From Cryptomeria japonica (Eukaryota; Streptophyta; Pinopsida; Cupressales; Cupressaceae), in the NCBI RefSeq assembly GCF_030272615.1, contig NC_081413.1:18240285-18304284 (forward strand): DNA of 64,000 bases, written 5' to 3'. Positions 32,436 to 42,905 of the stretch are shown piece after piece. Position 1 is the first letter of the stretch. The number at the start of each line of letters is the position of its first letter. The translations under genes were made by a program, and so were the position numbers. Under the pieces are notes generated by a model, which saw only the letters and a list, made by a program, of their open reading frames with translations, ran no database searches and was not told the DNA's origin.

Positions 32436-32790
32436 CACTTTTTTTTTTTGGTTGTTTTGGACACCTTGGAAAAAAGCATGCTGATGTGACACCATACTGG
32501 ATGATGTGGCCCTGAAACCTTAGCTATAAGTAGGGGACTTGCCATGTAAGCTACTGTAAAAAAATTGGGAGTGATTTGAAATTTCTACATAAGATTTTGA
32601 GAAATGCAAAGTTAGGGTGCACAACTACTATATCCTTTCCCCCACCATATAACTATTTAAATAATAAGCATATTTTTTTTCCCTCTTTTTTAACACATTT
32701 TTCTTTATTCATTTATGTAATTAAAAAAAATACAATTTTAGTCACTCCCCCACCCCAAGAAAAGGCAGCTCTTAAAAGGTTTGGACACTA

Positions 32791-32960
32791 CTAAATAAAT
32801 TGAAGTGACATGAGACCACTCCTTTAAGAGTACCTAATGGATTGCAATTTGGACTTCTCCACATCACAACATACCCTAAATAAATTTAAGTCCCATGAGA
32901 CCACTCCTTTACAGAGTCCCTAATGGATTGCAATTTGGACTTCTTCATATCACAACAACA
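32791..32960. repeat. 85-bp tandem repeat, two copies
   Basis: 32791-32875 and 32876-32960 are alike (CTAAATAAATT.AAGT..CATGAGACCACTCC and so on) with scattered differences. The array ends 15 bp before the palindromic promoter-like box. Confidence 0.92.
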
Positions 32961-32975
32961 TGCCTTAAATGCCTT

Positions 32976-33000
32976 CACCGACGTCGGTGTCCTTATATAA
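32976..33000 (+). promoter_or_regulatory. Palindromic GACGTC/CCGAC box with TATA box
   Basis: CACCGACGTCGGTG (32976-32989) is a perfect 14-bp palindrome containing an ACGT bZIP core and, on both strands, ACCGAC, the core of the DRE/CBF site. TATATAA follows at 32994-33000. This arrangement resembles a stress-responsive plant promoter. The first reading frame downstream on the plus strand is only 26 codons (33056 onward), so no gene product can be named. Confidence 0.5.
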
Positions 33001-33123
33001 AGCAGTGTCTAAATCAGAAAACCTTGTCAAATGTCAAAGCTGACAACATGCAATGATCTGCAAAGCCACAGAATTTGTTGCATGGTGGACAGAGAAATTA
33101 CGTATATATAGCCCAACACTTGG

Positions 33124-33171
33124 ACTTCCAAATTAACAAGTTTCAGAACTTCCAATTTAACAAGTTTCAGC
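33124..33171. repeat. 24-bp tandem repeat, two copies
   Basis: ACTTCCAAATTAACAAGTTT and the rest of the unit repeats with one or two changes at a 24-bp offset. Confidence 0.85.
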
Positions 33172-34214
33172 GTTGGGTCACTAAGTTGACAGATACTTTC
33201 CTTGCACACGGATCCATCGTTTATAACCCCAAAAATCTCTAAACTCGAGATATGTCAAACCATAACAGTCAAAGTAGGTGGATATTTTAATATCACAACT
33301 TCTGTCAATTTGATTACCAAACATGGTTGCATTTGCCACACCTGGCTGCTGTGTCGAATGTAAAGTTACAACATCAAGATCAGATCCAGATCAAAGGTTT
33401 AACGTATTGTATTAAATGTGTAAGTCGATATTGACAGGGCAACTTACCTAAATATTTTTCCAACGAATGCGTCACTAATTGTGGTCCACCATTAAAGAGA
33501 GTGTCATTTTACTCAAACATTTCTCTTCAAATTTGGAAAAGATGGCCAAACTAATTAACTACTTGCAATTGGCTGTGTCTATGCAACCAATAAAACGGTT
33601 CTTTTATTCATAAAAAACATTTCTAGCCATTAACAACAAGATAAATTTATCGACTCCATAGACATTTCGCTTTCAATTCAGTCCTATACCTACTTCTCTC
33701 CAATCAACTCCTGTCTATACTTCTCTTTCTATTCAGTTTTTTTTCAATTCAGTTTCACGTTTATTTTCTTTTAGATCTTATGACAACGTACGTAAGTAAA
33801 CAAAACCAAACTACTCAAGAATCCGAACTAGAAAGAAATAAGTTTGTCAATGTCTTTTTACTGCAATACCCAACAATTCCTCCTGCCCATTGTACTAGAA
33901 AAGGTTGAATGCACAGTCACGGTGGCCATGTGTAACGTAAAAGGTACGAAAAGGGCGGAAAAGTGACATGATTTAATGAGTACAGAGGTCGAAAAGAGAA
34001 GAGAAGGGTAGGAAGTAGGAAGTAAGTAAGATCTTGTTGCTGTACAGTGCGGACGCCATTAACGTGTCAAATGAGTTGGCATCCGTGCGTCCTCTTGAAG
34101 ATCAAAATACGGGTCTTTTAATACGAGACGCCACGAATCTTTCGGAGGCAAAAGACGTGTTGTAAGAGATTCTGGAATTTGTGCTGTTTTTCAGCCTGTT
34201 TTGGCAGCGTAAGA

Positions 34215-34303
34215 AAATACAAATTTAGGGTTTCAGATCGTTTAAACGAGTGTCGTAACAACAGAATACAAATCTAGGGTTTCAGATTGTTTAAACGAGT
34301 GTC
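34215..34303. promoter_or_regulatory. Duplicated telo-box segment
   Basis: Two copies of a 40-bp unit at a 49-bp offset (34215-34254, 34264-34303). Each holds TAGGGTTT (the reverse of the AAACCCTA telo-box) and the 8-bp palindrome GTTTAAAC. Telo-boxes are common near transcription starts of plant ribosomal-protein and elongation-factor genes. A donor-like AG/GTATTG occurs at about 34430. No coding exon is visible. Confidence 0.5.
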
Positions 34304-34753
34304 ATCGTCATAAATCTTCAGCGTGTTGTCCCCATCACAACAGAAACACGGGCATTGGTTTTTCCGTTTATCTTACGTAATGTTAGAATACGTACAAGGT
34401 TCTTCAGAGTAGGAATTTAATTGAAGATCAGAGGTATTGTCTCTTTCCTTTATACAGAAAATTTAATGTCTTCTATTGAAAATCTAAGTTTTTTTTTTTT
34501 AAATAGTTTACTGTTTTCTTAATTAAATATTTGATATTGAAAATGTTGTTTTTTTTTGTTTTTTTAATTTGTAATGGACACTTTTTAAGGTGTCGAACAC
34601 TACTACCGTTCAAATCCGTGAGCTCACCAATCCAGCGAAAGTACTGGGCCTCGTGTTTTAACCACCATAGTACATGGGTCACCCCTTTGATATTGGAAAT
34701 GTTAATATTTAGAAATGTTATTTCAATGTGCTTGATGTCTTCAGTATACCAAG

Positions 34754-34921
34754 TCTAAAATCTTTTATAGGTTGATCAAGAGTGGCTTGAGATTGATTTG
34801 AAGGGGGAAATGACGCTTGAGGCATAGTTCTGATTGCTCTAAAATCTTTTATAGGTTGATCAAGAGTGGCTTGAGATTGATTTGCAGGGGGGGGAAATGA
34901 CCCTTGAGGCATAATTCTGAT
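34754..34921. repeat. 84-bp tandem repeat, two copies
   Basis: 34754-34837 and 34838-34921 share TCTAAAATCTTTTATAGG and the rest of the unit, differing mainly in the length of a G run. Confidence 0.92.
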
Positions 34922-35419
34922 TTAGGTAAGTACAAACGTTTATTCAACCTTATCCTCTACAATCTCTATTGCCTATTTTTTTGAATTGTTCAAACAAAGG
35001 ATTACGACCCTCTCCTTTTATATTTCTATATATAAAATAAAATGGTTACAATTAGAACTCTTTCATACTATGAAAAGGATGAAGAGTTCTTTCAAAGTTA
35101 TCTGAATATAATGATTACAAACATGAAGTATCATCTATTGTAGACTAAGTTGAATCCCCTATACCATATCCTAGTGGGTGTATAGTAGACAAGCCAAAAA
35201 AAAAGATACAAATGATAGATAGAACCAAATACAAAGGCTTGAATCGACCAATCACTCTATTAACTATTCCCTTGCCTTCAAGAACTTCCTCTCTAAACTC
35301 TAGCATAGAATATTACTTGGTGCAGTTCAAAGAGATTACTCATTTTGAATCCTACGAATCCTTACCAACTAAGTCTAATCTAAAATCTAAAGTTATATCA
35401 AATAAGTTTTTCTAGGTGG

Positions 35420-36795
35420 TGTTGAACATTGTGTTGCCATTGGTGTAAAAGGAGTCAGTAGATCAGTGAGAATTAAATTGAATTGAACGTGTGACCATGT
35501 GCTTGATAGCCACAATAATTTTAATCGTTTCCTAACATGACAAGACATGATTAAGCATTTGAGTTTTGGAATAACAAGCAATGGCAGATAACTCTCTTAA
35601 TGTTATCATTATGCTCTGGTTTGAGTTGTTCATGACTCTTTATCATATACAGTGTTGTTTGGAAGTGTCTACAATGTTCTTATGAGCTTTGTTGATAAAA
35701 AACAATATGTGCACTCAGTTGCACTGACATGGTATTGGGTCCCGCATTTTGTCATACTTGAGAGTTATGGCCTTGAATTTGGATGTTAAGTAAGGATACA
35801 TATGGTGTGTCATATTCCAAATTTGTAGAGGTTGAGCTTCAATAGATAAGAAAGTTAGAAATGGCATAGTGTTCACGATGTTGGTTAGCTAATTGTGTTG
35901 ATGTTCCAGATTGACGCACTAAAGGATTGTAGTGTGTGCCAATCAAAGGTATTGTGCTCATGTACATTGGGGCCAATAGAGTGTGTGGTGGGTAACACAT
36001 AGCATGTCCCTTCTTGAGGATTAATGTGTGGGATTTTGGACCAAGCCTATTACATGTTTGGTGTAAGTTTTATTCTTGTGGCCAACTTTCAGATGAAATA
36101 ATCTTGTTCTAGGTGGACATGTGAATGTAATTATTATTGTAATTCATATATATTGCTAATCTAGTTTCATTCCTAGGAGGTTCTTTTATGTGCATATTCA
36201 GAGTGTGTGGTTGATATGTGAGTATGTTGGTGATGTTGTGTGAGTAGCATCTCAATCAATTTGTGTGGTTTCATTTGAAGAGTATATGTACTATGTGAGG
36301 AAGTTCTAAAGTTGATCAAATCCAAAAGTAGTAGAGTATTTAGTCTTGAAGGTCCACATTTCATATCTCTTTTATACTAATAATATTGGTGTTTGACATG
36401 CTAAGTTGGTGCTAAAATGTTGGATTGTGGGATTAGTATCTCCTATAGGTTGGTTCCTACAAATGTAATTGGGGATTTGTGTCTTTAGTAGGTTGGTGCC
36501 TACTTCATTTTATAACTTTTTCATTATCTCTTTGTGAGGTTGGATTTGGGAAATAGATCCAAGTAGCTATTCTTACCATGGTTTTTCCCTTTCAAGTTTC
36601 CATACAAATATCCTATTCATTTGTGTGGATGTATATGTGTTGATGTTTCTTTATTATTAAGGAAAAATTAGTAAATGCTACTTTGTTGAATTGGATTTGA
36701 ATCTTGGAGAAGCTATTAATGATAAATAATATTTAATCAATTAGAAATTAGCATATTCCAATTCAGCCCCTCTCAATATATCTATGTGCTTAACA
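35420..36795 (+). repeat. 5' LTR of Copia D, 1376 bp
   Basis: Begins TGTTGAACATTGTGTTGCC and ends GTGCTTAACA just before the primer site. It has the paired core near 36577-36605 (CCATGGTTTTTCCC then AAGTTTCC) and CAGCCCCTCTCAATAT near the end. The preceding 35415-35419 (ggtgg) should be the target duplication. Confidence 0.82.
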
Positions 36796-36797
36796 AT

Positions 36798-36809
36798 TGG
36801 TATCAAAAG
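36798..36809 (+). other. Primer binding site of Copia D
   Basis: TGGTATCAAAAG is a degraded initiator-Met site (TGGTATCAGAGC) two bases after the LTR end. Confidence 0.8.
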
Positions 36810-36856
36810 AACTAACTGCCCAAGGAAGAAGCTTAATAGCTTGAGGTAGATCTAGG

Positions 36857-37074
36857 ATGGCACACTCAGTTTATCAAGAAGGTCTCTCTTTAAACAAGGC
36901 ACCACTTTTTTATGTATCTAATTATGCATTTTGGAGTATAAGGATGGAGGCATATTTGATGGCCCTAGGGTTTTATGTTTAGAAATTAGTTGTGGATGAC
37001 TATGAATTCCTTAAGACTCTCCTAAGAGATCAGGTCAAAAATAAGGCTTGTGAGAATAATGTCAATGCAAGAAA
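36857..37074 (+). pseudogene. Gag N-terminal piece, Copia D
   Basis: Starts ATG at 36857 (MAHSVYQEGLSLNKAP). It shows the Copia gag start pattern NYAFWSIRMEAYLMALGF, then a TAG where relatives have tryptophan. It ends at NNVNAR, where Copia E is inserted. The reading frame continues exactly at 45420 once E and one target copy are removed. Confidence 0.85.
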
Positions 37075-39591
37075 TGTTGGCATTGTGTTGTCATTGATGT
37101 CAATCGGTATAGGATGGCTACTAGTATAAGAGATGTATGTGCAACACTGTCATTGATGTGTACCGGATGTGATGTCTTTGATGTCACCTAGCTTATCAGG
37201 TCATTGGTAAGGGAGAGAATATCATTCAGCACAATGGCCATTGGAGTCACCGGTACACAAGTTAGTGTTTGGCTAGTGTTGAAGATATGGATAGGAGCCC
37301 AGTATGATATAAAAACTGGTAAATGATGACATTTGTAAGAGAAAGATGTTGGTCAGTTGATTGTGATGAAGAGGGGAAATGTTGTCTAAACCACATCAAC
37401 ACCAGAGGTGAAGTATGTACTGGCCACCGGTATGTTGTGTGGGTGTCAAACAGTAGGATTCCCACCAGATAAAGATGTAGTTACCTTTTGAAGAGAATAC
37501 TGATAGTGAGTGTGCCCAAACTGGATCACATTTGCCTATTTGGAGATATGTTGCTCAAACAGGGAAGCCATATTGATGAAATGTCATAAGCAAATGGCAA
37601 GGATCCACTCCCACCGGTAAGTGGAGCTTATCTCCTATTATGCATGGATTGCATCATAGTCCTCCGAGATAAGACAAAATGTTAAAGGCGGGTGATTGAA
37701 GACTCTCACCAAATAAATGGGTGAAACACTAAGTTACCTTAGGTGCATGAGATCAGAGATATGCACTAGATCTGTCAAGTAGACATGATGTTTTGCCAGT
37801 ACAAAGATTGAAGGATATGTTTGTCACCTTGACAAATTGACAGAGATGATGTCTGGGCTAATGAAGAAGAAGGCAAGATCGAGCAGCTATAGACATAGAG
37901 TGCAACCAGAATGCAGATGCCTCTGATGGAAACAGTTGAAGGTTGATGACATGGTGTCATCAAAGTGCCTACCGACAAGTATGTGAACTAGTAAGAAAGC
38001 AAAGAGGCTAAGTGATGTGCTCCTACCTGATGAAGATGAGCATGTGGTGGATTGATATGTGTACTGACCGGTTGAGTGTTCCACCGAAAGAGAAGAAAGG
38101 TGCAAGGTTGATTGCAAACCGGTTAGGGTATAACCGGCAAGGTCTGTGAACTGGTAGATGAACCCAGTTATGGGGTTGGTTATTAATCCTATTCAGACTG
38201 ACACCGATGACCTAGCAAAGGTGGATGCCGACAAAGTGGCCACGTGGAGTTGAAGTGGCAAGCATGCATGCACAAGTTGGTATGGTGTGTTGGTCTCTAT
38301 CGACAAGGTAGATGGTGGCAAGTCGATATTTACGTCGATTACATCATTCATGGGATGTGTAGCAGAGGTTTGTGGCTCGATGTCAAACAGACAACAGAGA
38401 TCCATGATAGACTGATTGACCAGATCAATGTAGGTGAAGGAAACTACGAAAGCATTCTTGGCGATCGACCAAGAGATCTGTTGACAGATTAAAAGAAAAT
38501 TGCTAAATATGGATGGCGTGTTCTGGAAGGCATGACAATGGTGGGGTTGATTGCATGTTTTGGAAGGCACGACAATAGTGGGGTTGATTGATGTGCTACA
38601 GTTCATCAATCAAGATGATCAAATCTAATGAGATCTGATTGTATTTAGTTTACCTCAAGGTCGATGAAGAAACCCTAACCACCTGAAATTTGAATTGGTT
38701 TTTGGTAGGAAGACTTGTTGATAAATATGCATGTCCAAATCAATGAAGAAGATGCTCCTGAGTGATAGTGTGGTGTTGTTGGTGAAGAAGTGAAATCAGT
38801 GAAGTGCTCAATGAGAAGAGGAAGAGATTGAGTGTGAGAAAGAACAGGGTCAAAGAGCTCAACCGACAACAGTGTGGCAACCAGTAGTCTTCCATTGAGT
38901 CTGAGAGAGGAGTATACCGGTGGTGATTGAATTGGCAGAGAATAGGCAAAGAGGATTGCAGAAAAGAGAAGAGAACAGTAAGAAACAAAAGAGAATCGGT
39001 AAGTTGAGAATCGATAGTAATCAGATAGTGAATATCTGACTGAGTAAAGAGGACCGATGGTGATAAGCAGCAGTCTAATATAAAGGAAGGAGAACTGGAA
39101 GAGAACAAAACTGACAAAGAAGAAGAAGAGGTTGAACCGGTAAGGTTGCAGCAGTGAGAGGGTGAGTAGAGAACCGATAGTGAATTGGATAGAGGATTCG
39201 GTGAAGAGATTTGCAGAAGTGTTACAAATTTCTTTTGTAACAAGGCTATTACTTTTGTAATTGATTATGTTCATTGAAGATCACTAAGTTGGAGCTTGGT
39301 GCTGAGGTTGGTGCTCCTTGGGTTGGTGCCCTAAACATTGTAATGAGATTTCCATTGTGAGGCTGGATTGGAGCAGTAGACTCCAACAACATTTCTCACT
39401 AAGGTTTTTCCAATCTTGGGTTTTCCCTGTACATCTGGTGTTATGTGAAATGCCCTTGTGTAACCTCTCTTTACCCTATCGACAGGTTAACTTAGCTTTA
39501 GTGTGTTAACCAATAATCATTCTTAGTGTTAATTGGGTAGAAACTAGATACCACTGATTCACTCCCCCTCTCAGTGGCATATTGTGTAACA
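37075..39591 (+). repeat. 5' LTR of Copia E, 2517 bp
   Basis: Starts TGTTGGCATTGTGTTGTC and ends ATTGTGTAACA before the primer site. The core GGTTTTTCC/GGGTTTTCCC lies at about 39400-39430 and the ATTCACTCCCCCTCTCAG box at about 39558. The stretch 38740-39190 is strongly purine-rich on the plus strand. Confidence 0.93.
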
Positions 39592-39593
39592 AT

Positions 39594-39606
39594 TGGTATC
39601 AAAGCC
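39594..39606 (+). other. Primer binding site of Copia E
   Basis: TGGTATCAAAGCC matches the initiator-Met complement TGGTATCAGAGCC with one change. Confidence 0.9.
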
Positions 39607-39663
39607 TAGGTTCCTAGTTGATAAGCTTTCTCCAGCTTGGGTATATTCTGGCTTAAGGACACA

Positions 39664-41679
39664 ATGGTCTATTTAGTGTCAATCCCAACTCTGGTATTTG
39701 ATGGTTAAAATAATTCCATTTGGAGTTGTAGAATGGAAGTCTACCTGTCCTCTTTTGGGTATGATGTCTGGATGTATGTTGTAAATGATCTTCCTAGTCC
39801 TGTCAGTACTCCCACCGGCCTTGAAGCAGAAAGAAGATCTAGGTGCAATGAAGAAGCCATGAAAGCTATATTCAGTAGACTACCCAGTGATGTTTCTTCA
39901 AAAGTGGATAAGTGCGGGTCATCTAAGAGCTTGTGGGATACATTGAATAATCTCTATGGTAATGAGCCTACCACTACTAGATCAAATTATGAAAGAAAGA
40001 AGGATAGTGCAGCAAATACATGTGTAGGTATAGAAGGTGGATCAGTCAGTAGTTGTAGTAATGATGATGAAGAAACTCATCTTTTCATGGCCCAAGAGAC
40101 AGAAAGTGAGGTGCACACATCTGAAAGTGATAAGGAAAATAGATTCCACTTACAAGATGTGTTTGGCAGTGATAGTGAAGGTGAAGAAGAAGAAGAAGAA
40201 GCGGAAGTAGATCTAGAAGGAGAACTTGTAATTGCACTTGAGGAGCTTAGTAGAGTGAGAAATGAATACAAGTTATTCAAGAATGTTGCATTTGTGGAGC
40301 AGAACCAGATGATCATATGCCTTAAAGAATCTGCGAAGTGTATCTCAGAGTTGAAGTCTCTACAAGAAAACACCAAGGAGTGTCAGTGTAATGATCTAGC
40401 ATCTAAGCTAGAGGTAAAAGATAAAGAATATCTGCAGCTAGTAGGAGAAATGGATATTCTCCGAAATGACCTTGAGAAATGTCAAGATGAGCTCAAGGTA
40501 AGAATCTGGTTGGATGGCAATAGTGATGCCTTGGAAAAAATATTGAAAAAGAAAATACATGCCAAGGATTTTAGTGGATTAGGAAGTGGTGTCGTTGAAT
40601 GCTCCACTAGCAAGAATGTCCCCCACAATGACATTTTGTTTGTCTAATCAAATGGAGATAACAAGGGTCAAACCTTCACAGTTAGAAATGCTCCCCGGAA
40701 GAAGATTGATCTAACCACAACCGGTGATGACATGTAGAAAAGGATGAAGATCGGTGCTGCAAGAAGGAGGAGCAATACAGATACCAAAGGAAAGGGGAAT
40801 ATGGGAGAAGATAGCTTCACTAGAAGCAAGAACATGACAAGACAACAAAGAAGACCTCCTACTAGTAGAGGACAAGGAAATTCTACCACCCACAAGACAA
40901 AGCAAGTGTGGGAAAAGAAGATGAAAGGTTCATATGGAAGAACTGCTCAGCATGAACAACCCAGGATCCATCCTCAGAGAAGGAGAAATGGAGAAGCCAG
41001 ACCGGTAAGATCTCCCCATGCTTAGCAAAATAAGTTTTCAAGTTATAAATATTCCTTCTCTGGTTATTGCTTTGCATGTAATGGTCATGACCATAGGGAA
41101 GAAGAATGTAGAAAGGGATCTAGAAGGAAATATCTAGGATCTCATAGATATCATGCATATGAGAAAAATGTATCAAGGAGTAGATACATGCATATCCCCT
41201 CTCATGGTTATTCAAACAGTGTTTGTTGTAACTACAATAGATCTGGCCATAAAAGTTATGAATGCAGGAAGAAGAAATCACAGTTCTATGGAAACCAGTG
41301 GAACAATCATGCTCAGGATAGTAGCAATTATAGAAGATATGAGCAACAAAGACCTACATGGAATAAGATGAGAAGTGTACCTGCACATGCAGGGAATCCA
41401 TGGAGACTGGCAACTGACTACAATGGCATGATTAGAAAAGGAAGTGCAAACTGGTATGTTAGAAGGTTCCCCAATCATGAGATTGGCATGGATGTTGTGT
41501 GCTACTATAGCACTGCTTCCGGTCATGATGCAGAATCCAGAAATGTAAGAACCCATCAGCAGAAGAAGGTAAGACCTACTCCCAGGATTGAAAATGGGAA
41601 GAAGAATGAGACCATGCAGGTATGGAGGAAGAAGCAAGAAGATGCAACCATGGACCGACACTATGCATTCAATGCATAG
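39664..41679 (+). pseudogene. Gag with three zinc knuckles, Copia E
   Basis: One continuous frame of 671 codons from ATG 39664 to TGA-free end TAG at 41677, broken only by four in-frame stops (39706, 40645, 40735, 41023) and no frameshift. Residues 1-105 are the Copia gag (UBN2-like) start, with NNSIWSCRMEVYL and LWDTLNNLYG. A patch near residues 155-180 is very acidic (run of glutamates). About residues 180-285 form a coiled coil. Residues 360-450 are basic. A full CCHC zinc knuckle (CFACNGHDHREEEC) starts near residue 469, a second partly altered one (GHKSYEC) near 521 and a third degraded one (SGHDAES) near 613. Gag would package RNA; it is the only coding region of E. Confidence 0.85.
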
Positions 41680-42893
41680 GTGATATCTCCTAAGTCTTAA
41701 AGGAGATGTAGGACCTTAGGGGGAGTAGTACATTGACCTTATCATTCACCCCCTCAGTGGAAGAGGAAAAATAGAGGAACAGGATGTTGTCGATATGAAG
41801 GAAGAAAATGAGATGACAAGTGTGTGTAGTGGTTGCCTTGGCTACACACCTACAGATGAAAGATGGATCACTACTACATGTGTCAATGGATGGGAAATTT
41901 GCAATTGGGAACAAATGCAAATTGACACAAGAAGTCAGGAGTTACAGGAAGGTGTTCTGGTACTGATGATAGACCAATACAAGAAACTGGTATGTGCAGG
42001 ATGTTACCAGTATGAATGATAAGATGTACTTGCAGGTTATGTAAGTCAATAAGATTCAGGATCATTTCATTAGCCCCGATAGCATGAAATGAGGAGTTTA
42101 TGTCTTAGGTGGTGTTGATGAAGACCTAAATGACATATGTTGGTCCGGTTGTTGATTATGTATGCATGCATCCTTTGAGGACTAACCGGTTTGATTTATG
42201 GCATGATGATGATATTGTATGGTATTGTGTACTTTCAAGATCATGTCATAGGTTGTGGTAGATATAATGGAGCTGATAGATCATTAGATTGATCACATAT
42301 GCACAACTCAAATGGTATAAGAAAAATATTGGAGCTCTGGTTTTGAACTTGACAAGTAATGAGGTCCTAAGATGTATGACTCAGGGGGAGTTCAAGTGCT
42401 CATGATGCAGAATAGACATGATTGAACTTATGGGTGTATTGGCTGCATCAACTGTAGAAGATGGAAATTGTTGTAAGAATACCCTAGAGAATTTCATGAT
42501 TACGAGTATCCACTTTCCCAATTGGTAGCACTCATAGTACAATCATATTTGATTCTTAAGAACAATTGGTATCAGATGGGAGTCTTCCGGTTTGACTGGT
42601 GGCTGGTGTATGATTCCTCTATTTCAAATTGTCTTGTGAATTAAGGGGATGGAATGTATGATGGTTGAAGGAGGAGGAGCATCCGACAATGAAAAAGGGG
42701 AGAGAAAAGTATCAATACCCGGTAGACACAAGGAGGAGAGAAACCATGTCAGTGCCCTTTGCCATTGTTGTCAAAGGGGGGGGAGAGATTTTGTAGTATG
42801 TCGCATACTACATGTGTGAGAGTCCATGGATCACACAAAGGGGGAGAGAGAATATGAAGTATGTTGGATACTACATGTGTTGACATCAAGGCC
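41680..42893 (+). other. 3' non-coding region of Copia E
   Basis: No pol motif on either strand. Purine tracts recur (gaccttagggggagtag near 41712, actcagggggagttc near 42382, gtcaaaggggggggagag near 42768, cacaaagggggagagag near 42835) before the true one at 42894. Confidence 0.75.
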
Positions 42894-42905
42894 AAAGGGG
42901 GAGAT
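42894..42905 (+). other. Polypurine tract of Copia E
   Basis: AAAGGGGGAGAT directly precedes the 3' LTR start at 42906; identical to the tract of Copia A. Confidence 0.9.

Larger units (their letters stand above)
31255..35419. other. Unassigned DNA, possibly low-copy host sequence
   Basis: The only multi-kilobase stretch without LTR or retroelement protein signals. It lies between the end of Copia C and the start of Copia D. It contains a CCAAT cluster, tandem repeats, a TATA-like promoter and a telo-box duplication, each listed separately. The segment 33240-34480 is less AT-rich than its surroundings. No open frame over 75 codons has recognisable similarity. It may be promoter or intron DNA of a gene whose exons lie elsewhere, or old unrecognised repeats. 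Confidence 0.5.

Noticed and set aside
34531-34680. Possible SINE: GTTCAAATCC (B-box-like) near 34609
   Set aside because: No A box at the right distance, no A- or T-rich tail and no flanking duplication.
38675-39274. 199-codon minus-strand frame in the 5' LTR of Copia E, with a similar 187-codon frame at 44524-45087 in the 3' LTR
   Set aside because: The region is purine-rich on the plus strand, so the minus strand has few stop words. The two copies differ at many residues with no sign of protein constraint, and the product is a leucine/serine/phenylalanine-rich string like no known family.
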